From NCBI GenBank assembly GCA_002327315.1, contig DCVI01000152.1:1-46033 (forward strand): a DNA stretch of 46,033 bases, read 5' to 3'. The notes beneath the pieces are model-generated. The model worked only from the letters and a program-made list of their open reading frames with translations. It had not been told where the DNA came from and did not search any database. Position 1 is the stretch's first letter. Each line of letters starts with the position of its first letter. Below, piece by piece: positions 1 to 8,641 of the stretch. The translations under genes were made by a program, and so were the position numbers. The DNA is from Syntrophaceae bacterium UBA2192. Its GTDB lineage: Bacteria > Desulfobacterota > Syntrophia > Syntrophales > UBA2192.

Positions 1-343
1 GCGAAACGCTCCATTCGCCGGCGGGTGCATCGATCGTCCACAGCGCGGTGTTGACCCCGGCCGCTTTCAACGACTGCACAGTCTCGTCCAGGACCCGTTC
101 GCCACCCATCACGACGGCCAGATGGGGGCGCTCTTGCCGGGCAAGCCGAAGCAGACGCCGGTTGATGACGACGAGATCCATCCTATGGGCCCAGGGGACG
201 CGACGCCGAATTCGACCGGGGATCACGTGTTGGCGGTCATCGTAGATCACAAGCACGTGCCCGAGGGTGCGGATGGCCCATTCCATGTATTCGGTCACCG
301 TCTCGTAGTGCGGGTTGTGATACCCGGAAAGAAGAATCTTCAC
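1..343 (-). CDS. CgeB-like glycosyltransferase, N-terminal part (runs off left edge)
   Basis: Partial gene; about 114 residues are visible and it continues beyond base 1. The start is a GTG at 343 with AAGGAG eight bases upstream, and it overlaps the stop codon of the next gene upstream by four bases (GTGA), which fixes the frame. The protein opens KILLSGYHNPHYET and has VVMGGERVL and ALWTIDAP, a pattern I associate with CgeB-like or DUF3880-type glycosyltransferases that transfer sugars in surface-polysaccharide and spore-coat loci. The catalytic C-terminal half is outside the window, so the substrate cannot be judged. The overlap says it is co-transcribed with the family 2 glycosyltransferase that precedes it. 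Confidence 0.6.
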   Translation of the reverse strand, partial: MKILLSGYHNPHYETVTEYMEWAIRTLGHVLVIYDDRQHVIPGRIRRRVPWAHRMDLVVINRRLLRLARQERPHLAVVMGGERVLDETVQSLKAAGVNTALWTIDAPAGEWSVS

Positions 344-1254
344 CCCGTCGACTCCTTCACCGAGTCTGCCTTCAGCCAGGCCTTGATAAGCAGGTAGTAT
401 GCATTCCAGTTCGCGGGGCTGCAGCGGATGGCCCGGATGAGTTCCGGGCAGGCTTTGTCGGGCATGGCATTTTCAAGGTAATAGAGCCCGCGCATGTAAT
501 ACGTATTATGTCGAAACAGCGGCAGCACCCCTTTCAGCTCCGGCATCTCTTCGGCCATCGCTGCAAGATGCCTCAGGAACGCGAGCCGTGCCTCCTGAAA
601 GGAGGCGCCGGCGGAATAATTCCGCTCGTGGCGCACCCACTGCTGGACGAGCCCCGGTTCGTAGCGGAGCTTGACGCGGGAAACAAAAAGCCGCGTGAAG
701 AACTCGGCGTCATCCACACCTGTGAGATCCGGGTCCTCGGAAAAGCCCCCGATTTTTTCGTACACATCTTTTCGGAGCATGAGCGTCTGCATCGAGACAA
801 GGGCGAGCCCCCTGGCCATCTGTCGAAGGCATTCTTCACCCTCGGCCTGGCGGCTGGTGAATCGGCCGAGCCATTCACCGCTGTCGGTTACGCGCTCGTA
901 ATCGGAATACACGGCTTCCGTTGCCGGCTCGGCATTGAAAACGGCCGCCTGGAAGCAAAGCCGGCCTGGAAGCATGATGTCGTCCTGATCGAGAAAGCAC
1001 AAAAGGCCGGCCCGGGACTCGGCCGCACCCCTGTTCAAGGCAATACCCTTGCCGGTATGATCGATCCGGAAAAAGCGGATTCGCTCGTCCTGAATTGACC
1101 GGACGATCCCTTCAGGCGACACGGACGAGCCGTCATCGACGATCACAAGCTCCCACGACACACCCCTCTGGACGGTAACGCTTTCAATCGCCCTTCGAAG
1201 CCAGCGTTCCCCTTCATAGCAGGGCAAAATCACGGAAACTTGCGGTCCGGTCAC
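340..1254 (-). CDS. Glycosyltransferase family 2
   Basis: A cytoplasmic GT-A fold sugar transferase of about 304 residues. The first strand VSVILPCYEG, the nucleotide-binding VIVDDGS and the metal-binding LDQDD (a DxD-type motif) are in the usual order within the first 110 residues. I chose the GTG at 1254 because GAGG lies six bases upstream; a TTG at 1305 in the same frame would add a Cys/Lys-rich leader unlike the family. The C-terminal third is Tyr/Leu-rich and helical, with no clear membrane segment. Its stop overlaps the start of the CgeB-like gene, so the two form a unit. It is divergent from the flippase gene. Acceptor and donor sugars are unknown. Confidence 0.85.
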   Translation of the reverse strand: MTGPQVSVILPCYEGERWLRRAIESVTVQRGVSWELVIVDDGSSVSPEGIVRSIQDERIRFFRIDHTGKGIALNRGAAESRAGLLCFLDQDDIMLPGRLCFQAAVFNAEPATEAVYSDYERVTDSGEWLGRFTSRQAEGEECLRQMARGLALVSMQTLMLRKDVYEKIGGFSEDPDLTGVDDAEFFTRLFVSRVKLRYEPGLVQQWVRHERNYSAGASFQEARLAFLRHLAAMAEEMPELKGVLPLFRHNTYYMRGLYYLENAMPDKACPELIRAIRCSPANWNAYYLLIKAWLKADSVKESTG

Positions 1255-1348
1255 AGGTGTCCTCTTTTCCTTGCATCGAAAGCAATGATGCAAGAAGTTC
1301 ACCAAGTTCGCCGGATTTATGTCGTTTCGATGAAGTGGGGACCGTCTT

Positions 1349-1364
1349 TGGAATGATTCTTGTA
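1349..1364 (+). promoter_or_regulatory. Weak sigma-54-like promoter candidate
   Basis: TGGAATGATTCTTGTA resembles the -24/-12 consensus TGGCACGRNNNTTGCW, with GG and TTG correctly spaced, but the -12 GC is GT. It lies about 65 bases before the flippase ATG. This is suggestive only because a much better site of this class drives the wza operon in the same locus. Confidence 0.25.
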
Positions 1365-1428
1365 AAGTATTTTCCCGTAGGCGAGGTTATTCCCCCTTGC
1401 GGGAAAGCTTAGTGATATTTCATACTTT

Positions 1429-2946
1429 ATGCCGATGACGGATCACAGGAACCCAAAAACGATCACCGAGAACGTCGTCTGGAATTTCCTCGGCCAGGGA
1501 TGGCTCTTCGTCCTGGCTTTTTTGGCTACACCCTTCATCATCCATCGCCTGGGCGTGGATCTCTACGGGATCTACGTACTCTTCGCCATTGTCATCGACT
1601 ATTTTTCATTCCTTCAGTTCGGGGTCGGAATAGCGGCGGTAAAGTATGTTGCCGAGTCTTTGGCCCGGGGCGATGAGGAGGGAACCCGAAAAACGTTCTG
1701 GACCGGCATGATCACCCATGTAGCCATGGGGATCCTGGGCATGCTGTTGATTTCCGCCTGCTCCGAGGTCCTGGTCGACGGCTTATTCAATGTCCCGCCT
1801 GATGCCCGGGAGACGGCCATCACCGTGCTGCGGATCGGCTCCATCGGCTTTCTCATCTCCATGATCATCGGTGTCGCCGCGGGGGCCATCCGGGCGGCAG
1901 GTAGATTCGACCTGCTTAACGGTCTGGCGATCCTTGTCGGTACGCTTCAACTCGGTGCGGCAGTGATCCTGCTGCACCAGGGCTTCCGGCTGAAGGAAGT
2001 GGTGCTGTCCAACGTGATCATCCAGTTTGCCGGCCTCGTTCTTTACGGGTATTACGTTGCAAGAATCTTCCCCTTTCTGGGACGCCCCCGCTGGGATGGC
2101 AATGCATTCAGGGAGCTGATCCGGTTCGGAAGTTTCGTGACCGTTTCGGGAATTGTCGGACCGATTCTCACCAACGTCGAAAAACTCTTTATCACATCCC
2201 TGCGCTCCGTGTCGGCCCTGGCCTATTACGCCGTCCCCTTCTCCCTGATGAACCGTCTGTCCGTGCTTCCATCCTCCTTTTCGGCGGTGCTCTTTCCCGC
2301 GTTCAGCGCCCTGCAGGGATCGAATAATGTCGCGGCCATACGGGATCTTTATCTGCGCAGCACGCTCTATCTGCTGCTCCTCTACTCGGCTCCATTGATG
2401 TTTTTCCTTTTCTTCGGCGGCCCCTTTCTCTCCCTGTGGGTCGGTGCCGATTTTGCCGAAAAATCAGCCGGCGTACTCGTGATTCTGGGCATCGCAGGGC
2501 TGGTGAACGCCGCTGCTTACCCGGCGTCAACGGTCCTCCAGGGTATGGGTAAGCCTCAGTGGCCTGCGCTCTTTCATCTGGCCGAGATGGTTGTCTACCT
2601 GCCTGCCGGGTACCTCCTCATCGGAGAGTACGGCATCACGGGAGCCGCCGCATCCTGGCTGCTTCGGGTCTTCATGGATACGGTTCTCCTCCACGGGGCC
2701 GCATTGCATCTTCTGGAAGAATCGCCATGGAAGTGGTGCGTTGACCTTTCTTCGAGGGGACTGCCACCGTTGGTCATCTACGCATTGCTTTTTTTCACGC
2801 TGAAAAGCTTCGGGTGGAACCTTCTGAACCCGTTGAATCTGACCGGGATCATTACGGCAATAACGGTCTACCTTCTGGTCCTCTGGCGATGGGTCCTCGA
2901 CAGGGGGATGAGAGGCCAGTTCGTCGCGATCCTGCATAGGTCTTAA
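1429..2946 (+). CDS. Wzx-like polysaccharide flippase (MATE/MOP superfamily)
   Basis: Integral inner-membrane protein of 505 residues, built almost entirely of hydrophobic segments (roughly 12-14 helices), with the N-terminal pattern NFLGQGWLFVLAFLATPFII typical of polysaccharide-biosynthesis flippases. The family moves lipid-linked repeat units from the cytoplasmic to the periplasmic face of the inner membrane, using an ion gradient. The length is normal. The ATG at 1429 is followed by a second in-frame ATG two codons later; either could be used and no strong ribosome site is visible. A methyltransferase gene follows after six bases, so the two are probably one transcript. Together with the polymerase-like gene at 13.2 kb it supplies a Wzx/Wzy route beside an ABC exporter. 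Confidence 0.85.
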   Translation: MPMTDHRNPKTITENVVWNFLGQGWLFVLAFLATPFIIHRLGVDLYGIYVLFAIVIDYFSFLQFGVGIAAVKYVAESLARGDEEGTRKTFWTGMITHVAMGILGMLLISACSEVLVDGLFNVPPDARETAITVLRIGSIGFLISMIIGVAAGAIRAAGRFDLLNGLAILVGTLQLGAAVILLHQGFRLKEVVLSNVIIQFAGLVLYGYYVARIFPFLGRPRWDGNAFRELIRFGSFVTVSGIVGPILTNVEKLFITSLRSVSALAYYAVPFSLMNRLSVLPSSFSAVLFPAFSALQGSNNVAAIRDLYLRSTLYLLLLYSAPLMFFLFFGGPFLSLWVGADFAEKSAGVLVILGIAGLVNAAAYPASTVLQGMGKPQWPALFHLAEMVVYLPAGYLLIGEYGITGAAASWLLRVFMDTVLLHGAALHLLEESPWKWCVDLSSRGLPPLVIYALLFFTLKSFGWNLLNPLNLTGIITAITVYLLVLWRWVLDRGMRGQFVAILHRS

Positions 2947-2952
2947 TCAGCC

Positions 2953-3984
2953 ATGGATATGGAAGCCTGCCCCACCTGCATGATTTGCGGACTGACGGGT
3001 CGGATCAGATATACGGAACTGCCGGACCGGCTCTTCGGTGTATCAGGGCGCTTCCAGTTCAGGGAATGCCCGCGCTGCCGGCTCCTGTGGCTCGACCCGA
3101 GGCCTCACCCGGAGAGCATGGCAGAATGCTACCGTGACTACTACACCCACGAGGAGCCTCGCTCATGCGGCGAACCGGCAAGGGCTCTTGCCGTGTTGCG
3201 TGACCGGCTTCGCGAGGCCATTCTCTGCGGGTATTTCGGCTACCGGCACCTGCACCGGGACCACTGCCTGTGCCGGTTTGGCGGCTTTTGGGGCCGGATC
3301 CCCCTGCTTCGACACCGCGCCATCTACGACGATCTCGGCGACCGCTTCCCTGTCTTTGTGGATCGAAAGGACAATCTGCTTGTTGATGTGGGCTGTGGAA
3401 GGGGGGATTTTCTAGGCCGCATGAGAACACTGGGGTGGAACGTTCTGGGCATCGAGCCCGACCCCGTCTCGGCTGCGCTGGCTGCGAGTCGGGGCATTCC
3501 GGTCTTTCGTGGAACTCTCAACGAAGCGGCTTTACCCGATGCAATGGCCGACCGGGTGCTGCTGAGTCATGTCTTGGAGCACCTGTCTGATCCGTATACC
3601 GTGATCAGCGAGTGTTTTCGAATTCTCAGACCGGGAGGGCGGCTCATCATCATTACCCCGAACAGCCAAAGCCTGGGACACCGTTTCTTCAACGAGAATT
3701 GGCGCGGCCTCGAACCGCCGAGACACCTTTTTATTTACTCCGGACTCAGCCTGAGAAAAATCCTCGAGAGAAGCCCCTTCAGAAAATATCTGATCACGAC
3801 GCGTTCTTATCTCGCACGAGGCATCTACGATTACGGTCTATCGATCCGCAAGAAACCGGACTTTGACCCGCGGATTGTCGGTCCGCAGAAGGGGCGAATC
3901 GTTTTCGCGTGGACGGAAGCCATCCTATGCCTGCTGGGAAAGCCGGTGGGAGAAGAAATCGTGGCTACCGCTCTAAAGGATTGA
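2953..3984 (+). CDS. SAM-dependent methyltransferase with N-terminal zinc-ribbon-like Cys pairs
   Basis: 343 residues. The N-terminus has a CPTCMIC cluster near residue 6 and CPRC near residue 39, likely one metal-binding module. A class I methyltransferase core follows: motif I VDVGCGRGDFL near residue 145, IEPDP for the ribose-binding acidic residue, and LSHVLEHLSDP, typical of the Methyltransf_11/23 groups. The C-terminus contains FNENWRGLEPPRH, as in sugar methyltransferases of polysaccharide loci. It probably methylates a nucleotide sugar or a glycan in the cytoplasm. It lies six bases after the flippase gene and faces the next methyltransferase tail to tail. Confidence 0.8.
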   Translation: MDMEACPTCMICGLTGRIRYTELPDRLFGVSGRFQFRECPRCRLLWLDPRPHPESMAECYRDYYTHEEPRSCGEPARALAVLRDRLREAILCGYFGYRHLHRDHCLCRFGGFWGRIPLLRHRAIYDDLGDRFPVFVDRKDNLLVDVGCGRGDFLGRMRTLGWNVLGIEPDPVSAALAASRGIPVFRGTLNEAALPDAMADRVLLSHVLEHLSDPYTVISECFRILRPGGRLIIITPNSQSLGHRFFNENWRGLEPPRHLFIYSGLSLRKILERSPFRKYLITTRSYLARGIYDYGLSIRKKPDFDPRIVGPQKGRIVFAWTEAILCLLGKPVGEEIVATALKD

Positions 3985-4049
3985 CTTTTCTCCGCCTGCC
4001 CGTCCGGCCTTTCCCCGTTGTTTTCCCGGTTGACCGGACGTCTCCTCCC

Positions 4050-4865
4050 TCAAGGTTTTAGGAGCTTCAGCGTTACGGCCTCGCCCCAGTTCCGGAAGAT
4101 CGGAAGAACGTCGAGCAAGCGGTCCACAAGCAGCACAAGCGCAAAAAGCACAGGGCGGCGGTTGTAAGCATACCCTCCGAAGATGAGGGCGCCACGGCGG
4201 ACGGCGCGCACATCAAACCCCGTATTCGTCGCAATCTGAATCCATTCCTTCAGGCCCTGCAGAGATATGTGCCCTCCGTCCTGCGGATCCGCTTCCTGAC
4301 CCTGCGGTTTCACCAAAAGTCCTGCATTCCTCAGTACGCCCGCAAGCTTGATCATCACGCTCGACGGATTTGGCGTTGTGATGATGGCCGTGCCCCCTGA
4401 TTTCAGGACCCTGCAGATCTCGGAGAAACACTTCTCCGGATTTTTCAGGTGCTCCACAACATCACTGCAGAGCACAATGTCAAAACTCTCATCGGGAAAT
4501 TCCAGATTTTCGGCCGAACCCACCTCGAATTGAACATTATCAATGCCCATCCCGAGTGCGACTCTGCGGGCGAATTCCACCTGTAGCCCCGAAATGTCTA
4601 CCCCCCGGAAGGAGACCTCTTTCCGGATGCCCTCGTTGGTATTGAAGACAAAAAGATGGTATCCGTCACCACAACCCACATCGAGAACGGATACGTTGGA
4701 TCGCCCCCGAACAGCCTGGAGAAAAAAGCGCTCCGCGTTTTCGATCCGCTTGAAAGACTCGTAGCTTTTGGTATAATTCCCATGTGCCCTTCGCAGGACG
4801 CTCAAACGAAATTCCCCGAAGAGATAATCAAAATATTCTACCTTGAACTCTGATCTAGGGTTCAT
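4050..4865 (-). CDS. Class I SAM-dependent methyltransferase
   Basis: 271 residues. Motif I is LDVGCGDGYHLF near residue 60, with GVDISGLQ as the SAM ribose-binding strand and DIVLCSDVVEHLKNP as the Methyltransf_11 core. The ATG at 4865 has GGAAGGG six bases upstream, so the start is well supported. The C-terminal 60 residues are more hydrophobic (ALVLLVDRLLDVLPIF) and may touch the membrane. It is the last gene of the minus-strand glycosylation run that begins near 12 kb. The likely role is methylation of a sugar or lipid-linked glycan; the substrate is unknown. Confidence 0.8.
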   Translation of the reverse strand: MNPRSEFKVEYFDYLFGEFRLSVLRRAHGNYTKSYESFKRIENAERFFLQAVRGRSNVSVLDVGCGDGYHLFVFNTNEGIRKEVSFRGVDISGLQVEFARRVALGMGIDNVQFEVGSAENLEFPDESFDIVLCSDVVEHLKNPEKCFSEICRVLKSGGTAIITTPNPSSVMIKLAGVLRNAGLLVKPQGQEADPQDGGHISLQGLKEWIQIATNTGFDVRAVRRGALIFGGYAYNRRPVLFALVLLVDRLLDVLPIFRNWGEAVTLKLLKP

Positions 4866-4907
4866 CTTTTCCCTTCCAGCCCGTAGAATAATGCCAGTGG
4901 AATGATG

Positions 4908-5642
4908 TTAAAAATTTTCATACCAGGACCATGACCGCTCATCCTCCGCAACTTTTAGCAGGGCCACGCAGGTCGGCGGGTTAGGGCGGAGCAATCTGAA
5001 GAGATCCAGGGCAAAACCGCCGATTTTCCTGATCCCACTTCGCCCTCCGGCACCAAGCATCCGGCGCCGCCGGATTTCCCCCAGCCATCGGTATGCGGGA
5101 TAGCGGCACGCGTAATGGATGACTTTTTTTACCGGCGGACCGTCGGCATCGTGGAACACGATGGCCCCGCCCACGTTGAGCAGTCTGTTCGCATAGAAGA
5201 AATCGAGGAGGCAGTGATCAAACGTGTGCCAGCCGTCAATGAACACAAAATCCACTTTCTGCCCTTTCTGCAGAAGATGCGGCAGGGCGATTTCCGAGGG
5301 CAGTTCGTGGGCCTCGACAAGTGCACCATATCCGCACCGTTCGAGATTCAGTAGCCCGAGGCCGTAGCGGTCAAGTTCCCCCGTCCCCTCTTTTCTCAAC
5401 GGGCCCACATCGACGCAGATGTGCTTCAAGGCCCCCGACTCTTGGAGGACCTCGCAGGTGAACATGGATGAGATTCCGAAGGCAACCCCGATCTCCAGGG
5501 TAACCCTGGGCCGGATTTCCCGAAGCAGCCTTTGGAGAAAAAGGCCCTGTTCAAGAGAAATCTGGCTGTTGATCTCCCTGCTGTGACCCTCCGGGGTCAA
5601 CACGGTGTGCGTCTCAAGTATTTGCTTCAGATAAGGGTGCAT
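4908..5642 (-). CDS. Class I SAM-dependent methyltransferase (Methyltransf_24-like)
   Basis: 244 residues. The sequence LEIGVAFGISSMF near residue 49 is motif I, CVDVGP is motif II, and VDFVFIDGWHTFDHCLLDFFYANRLL is the long acidic motif typical of Methyltransf_24-type O-methyltransferases, where Asp and His contact metal or substrate. This group often modifies sugars or rhamnosyl residues in cephalosporin-hydroxylase-like or capsule clusters. It overlaps the preceding SGNH hydrolase gene by 16 bases, implying translational coupling, and is followed after 42 bases by another methyltransferase. The product is cytoplasmic and has no signal peptide. Confidence 0.75.
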   Translation of the reverse strand: MHPYLKQILETHTVLTPEGHSREINSQISLEQGLFLQRLLREIRPRVTLEIGVAFGISSMFTCEVLQESGALKHICVDVGPLRKEGTGELDRYGLGLLNLERCGYGALVEAHELPSEIALPHLLQKGQKVDFVFIDGWHTFDHCLLDFFYANRLLNVGGAIVFHDADGPPVKKVIHYACRYPAYRWLGEIRRRRMLGAGGRSGIRKIGGFALDLFRLLRPNPPTCVALLKVAEDERSWSWYENF

Positions 5643-7123
5643 GTGATTATTGCCTGCGATGTCGCCCCGAGTGCCATGCTTGGCCCGGCCTCACCCTCCG
5701 GTGACGGAGAGCATCCGTGAAAAACGGAGGCCATCAGGCCACCCGCAAGCATCTTCCCGTCGGAGGTCCGGATGAAATCCCAGTCGGGTTCCAATGAATC
5801 ACTTTTCCGAGTCGTTCCGGCTTTGCCCGATGCTGCGACGGCCCCCTTTCCTGTCGAAAGCCTCGTCAGCAAGAAATCATGGAGAATGCCGGCTACTTTG
5901 TCGCAGCCGGAAACGTTGAAGTGGCAGTCATCATAGAGCACGGAGGTATCCTTCGGCAGAAGTGAAGCGAGGTCGATGCAGTCCACCCCTTCGTCCCGGC
6001 AGACCTCGATCATGGCTCTGTTGTAAGCGTCCACAAGGAAGGCCAGCACTTCTTCCGTGTACACCGTCTTTTCGTTCACATGGGCCCACAGGAGCGTCCT
6101 GAGATGGTCCGGCATGTTCTTCCGGTAAAGCGTGGGCTGCGTGAGCATGAGAACCTTCTGGTGGCGACTCCTGCAGGAGGCGATGATCTTCCGGAGATTC
6201 TGTTTGTAGACCGCCAGGGCTTCTTCCAGTGCTCCGGGAGGGTCGGAAACCGGCCCGTGCGACAGGGCCTTGCGACGGATTTCACGCTTTTCGGCAATCC
6301 ACCTTCCCTCCGCATCCTGCACGACCACGTCGCCCCGCAGGCGCGCGCTCACCAGGCGATATAGCACGCTGCTTCGGTAGTAGGGCAGTTTCGCGGTCCC
6401 GAGTAGCGTCTCCTCGGGCACCCGGTACGAGCGCTTCAGGTAGTCATTCCGAAGCAGCCGCCCCAGGTCATTGATGCCCGCGAGCACGATGACCCACTCG
6501 AAGTAGTCCGTAAAGGGATAATGCCTGAGGAGATATTCATGATTGAGGGTAAAGTGTCCGCCCCTGCCGGCATTTCCGACATAAACCGGCTCCCCGAGGC
6601 TCTCCGACAGCCGGTCCTGGAGGCGCCATGCCCAAGTCTTGGTGTCTGTCACGTAGAGGCACTCCGTGGTGCTGCCCCCCACGGCGAGAATTCGATGCCT
6701 CACGCGCCTGATGTCCACCTCCGGGCCTCTCAGACCCAGGCGGTTGACGGACCAGGAAATTTCACCGCTGATTCCTGGCATCGTATCGGAGGCATGAGAA
6801 ACCCGCTTCACTGGGTAGTGGGGATAATTCTCCGGGCAAGCCGGCGCAAGAAAACGCAGGAAAGATTCAGCCGCCGTGACCATCAGAAGGATCGAGTACG
6901 TCACGAGGACGAACCTGAGGGCGAACCTCCTTTCCCGGATAGCGACCAGGGCGGCGCCCAGGTAGACGACCAGGGCGAGAATAAGGATGAAGTCCGTCAG
7001 GCCGAAAGGAATCGCACCGCTGCGGAAAATGGAAGACCCGAAAGCCGCCACGTGAAGAAGCGCGGGCAGGAAAATGATCGCCACGACCCATCGCGACGTT
7101 TTTGTTTTTGGAGTCATGTTCAT
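5627..7123 (-). CDS. Membrane-anchored SGNH/GDSL-type hydrolase of a polysaccharide locus
   Basis: 498 residues. Three hydrophobic helices fill the first 85 residues, followed by a large soluble domain that is probably periplasmic. That domain has a divergent block I (GGSTTE near residue 147 in place of GDS), AGINDLG as the GxND block near 214 and DDCHFNVSG as the DxxH block near 396, so Ser, Asn, Asp and His are all present. Relatives in capsule and exopolysaccharide clusters add or remove O-acyl groups; which one applies here cannot be told. The last 60 residues are low-complexity. It overlaps the next gene by 16 bases. The start at 7123 follows a gene-free spacer of about 300 bases. Confidence 0.7.
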   Translation of the reverse strand: MNMTPKTKTSRWVVAIIFLPALLHVAAFGSSIFRSGAIPFGLTDFILILALVVYLGAALVAIRERRFALRFVLVTYSILLMVTAAESFLRFLAPACPENYPHYPVKRVSHASDTMPGISGEISWSVNRLGLRGPEVDIRRVRHRILAVGGSTTECLYVTDTKTWAWRLQDRLSESLGEPVYVGNAGRGGHFTLNHEYLLRHYPFTDYFEWVIVLAGINDLGRLLRNDYLKRSYRVPEETLLGTAKLPYYRSSVLYRLVSARLRGDVVVQDAEGRWIAEKREIRRKALSHGPVSDPPGALEEALAVYKQNLRKIIASCRSRHQKVLMLTQPTLYRKNMPDHLRTLLWAHVNEKTVYTEEVLAFLVDAYNRAMIEVCRDEGVDCIDLASLLPKDTSVLYDDCHFNVSGCDKVAGILHDFLLTRLSTGKGAVAASGKAGTTRKSDSLEPDWDFIRTSDGKMLAGGLMASVFHGCSPSPEGEAGPSMALGATSQAIITCTLI

Positions 7124-7429
7124 CCTATTTTACGAAACGGCTTCCTCTCCAGGCTGAATGCAGCAAGAAGGTTGTGATACCCGCGACTCTGCACAGCGAG
7201 ACCGGCCTTTAGAACAGCACACCGATGAAGGGGGCAACAGCGGGGCCCTCCGTCAGATCGATCAGCGCTTCCTGTCCCTCACGTGTGAGCAGGCTGGAGG
7301 CCGCATCGGCCTGAGGTGCATGACCCTTTCTCGCGCAGGGGTGATGCCCCGGCGAAGTCAGCGAAAAACGGTCATCCGGCCGCATCGGATTTCCCATGCC
7401 GGCCTGCCCGGGAATCTCAACACGGGACC
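7124..7429 (-). other. Gene-free spacer inside the glycan operon
   Basis: About 306 bases between the end of a glycosyltransferase and the start of the SGNH hydrolase. I see no conserved coding frame, no promoter I would defend and no clear terminator. It is the widest gap in this run of glycan genes and could be a decayed gene, but no recognisable protein remains. Confidence 0.4.
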
Positions 7430-8641
7430 TCAGGGAATACCGAATTCCCGGTACACCTTCCTCCACCTTGCCCAGACAAGCGGGACAGCATAGTGCTCTT
7501 CCATGAGACGCCTGGCGTTTTGCCCAAGCCTCGCACACTCCCCCGGGTTCTCCAGGAGGGAGCACACCCGGTCGGCGAAAGCGCCCGGTGTGTCGGCAAT
7601 CAGGATGTTCTCGCCATCGGTGTACTCGATCCCCTCGGCTCCGAGGGAAGTGGACACGACGGCCTTCGAGAGGGCAAAGGCTTCCAGGATCTTCATTCGC
7701 ATCCCGCCGCCACTCAAGATGGGAGCAACGACCATACCGGATCTTTTCAGGTAATCCTGGATGCTTTCGACCTCCCCCGTGATGACAACCTGCCCGTCAT
7801 GAAACCGCAGAAGCTCTTCCCGGGGGCTTTTACCCACCACGAAAAATTTTGCATCATCGAACCGGGAGCGGATGCCGGGCAGGATTTCCTTGATGAAATG
7901 AAGGGCTCCCTCGTGGTTCGGCTCGTAACTCATCGTGCCGGAGAGCGTGATTCGCCGGACGTCGGCGGGCTCCGGAGAAGGCTGATATTCCTCCAGGTCA
8001 ACCTCCAAGGGAATCTGGACGACTCTCGTGGTTGGGCTTATGGTGGAGGCTTTTCTTCTCTCGACGTCGGTAAGGACAACAATGGTGGGGAAATTCTTCA
8101 TCACGTCCGCTTCAAAGCGATGAATCCAGAGATGCTCCACGGAGGCTGCAATCTTTTTGTGAATTTCCTTTTTCGTTCGGACGTGGCTTCGATACTGGAG
8201 TGTCATGAGGTTGTGAAAAAAAAGGAGCTTTCTCGTATCCTGCGGCAGGTGGCGGACGATCGGCGCAATGATGACATCATCGATGTGAATCAGGTCGAAC
8301 CGCCGATCTCTCAGGATGTCGGGGAGCGCCGACGCCAACGCGGAGACCAGGGCGCTGATGTTATCGAAGGCTTCCAGCCGGCCAGCGACTATACGCAGAA
8401 GCTTTGTCAGCCCGGTGGGTCGATCCTCGTCATGTCGCCGGGGATGGGGAATGAAATGGCCCGTCACACCGAATTCCAAGGCGGTATTTTTCTCTTGCCC
8501 GCCGGAACCGGTGAAGGTCAGCAAGGTGACCTCCGCCATGGCTGCCAGGTTCCGGATGCGATAATGCAGAGTCCTCGCGGCCGCGCTCAAGATGGGCGTA
8601 AAGGGGTTATAGGGAGAGATGACGAGTATCTTTTTTTTCAT
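7430..8641 (-). CDS. Glycosyltransferase family 4 (GT-B fold)
   Basis: 403 residues, starting MKKKILVISPYNPFTPILSAA. The C-terminal donor-binding domain has ITLSGTMSYEPNHEGALHF and GGGMRMKILEAFALSKAVV, the E-x7-E-like region, followed by TSLGAEGIEY. This pattern resembles the sugar transferases I know from PEP-CTERM/EpsH-type exopolysaccharide clusters, although no exosortase gene is present in this window. The start codon overlaps the stop of the preceding family 2 transferase (ATGA), so the two are translationally coupled. The enzyme should act at the cytoplasmic face of the inner membrane; the sugar specificity is unknown. Confidence 0.85.
   Translation of the reverse strand: MKKKILVISPYNPFTPILSAAARTLHYRIRNLAAMAEVTLLTFTGSGGQEKNTALEFGVTGHFIPHPRRHDEDRPTGLTKLLRIVAGRLEAFDNISALVSALASALPDILRDRRFDLIHIDDVIIAPIVRHLPQDTRKLLFFHNLMTLQYRSHVRTKKEIHKKIAASVEHLWIHRFEADVMKNFPTIVVLTDVERRKASTISPTTRVVQIPLEVDLEEYQPSPEPADVRRITLSGTMSYEPNHEGALHFIKEILPGIRSRFDDAKFFVVGKSPREELLRFHDGQVVITGEVESIQDYLKRSGMVVAPILSGGGMRMKILEAFALSKAVVSTSLGAEGIEYTDGENILIADTPGAFADRVCSLLENPGECARLGQNARRLMEEHYAVPLVWARWRKVYREFGIP

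Noticed and set aside
3990..4040. CGTCCGG/CCGGACG inverted repeat between convergent methyltransferase genes as a terminator
   Set aside because: The stem is only 7 bp with a loop of more than 20 bases and no T run, so it is too weak to call.
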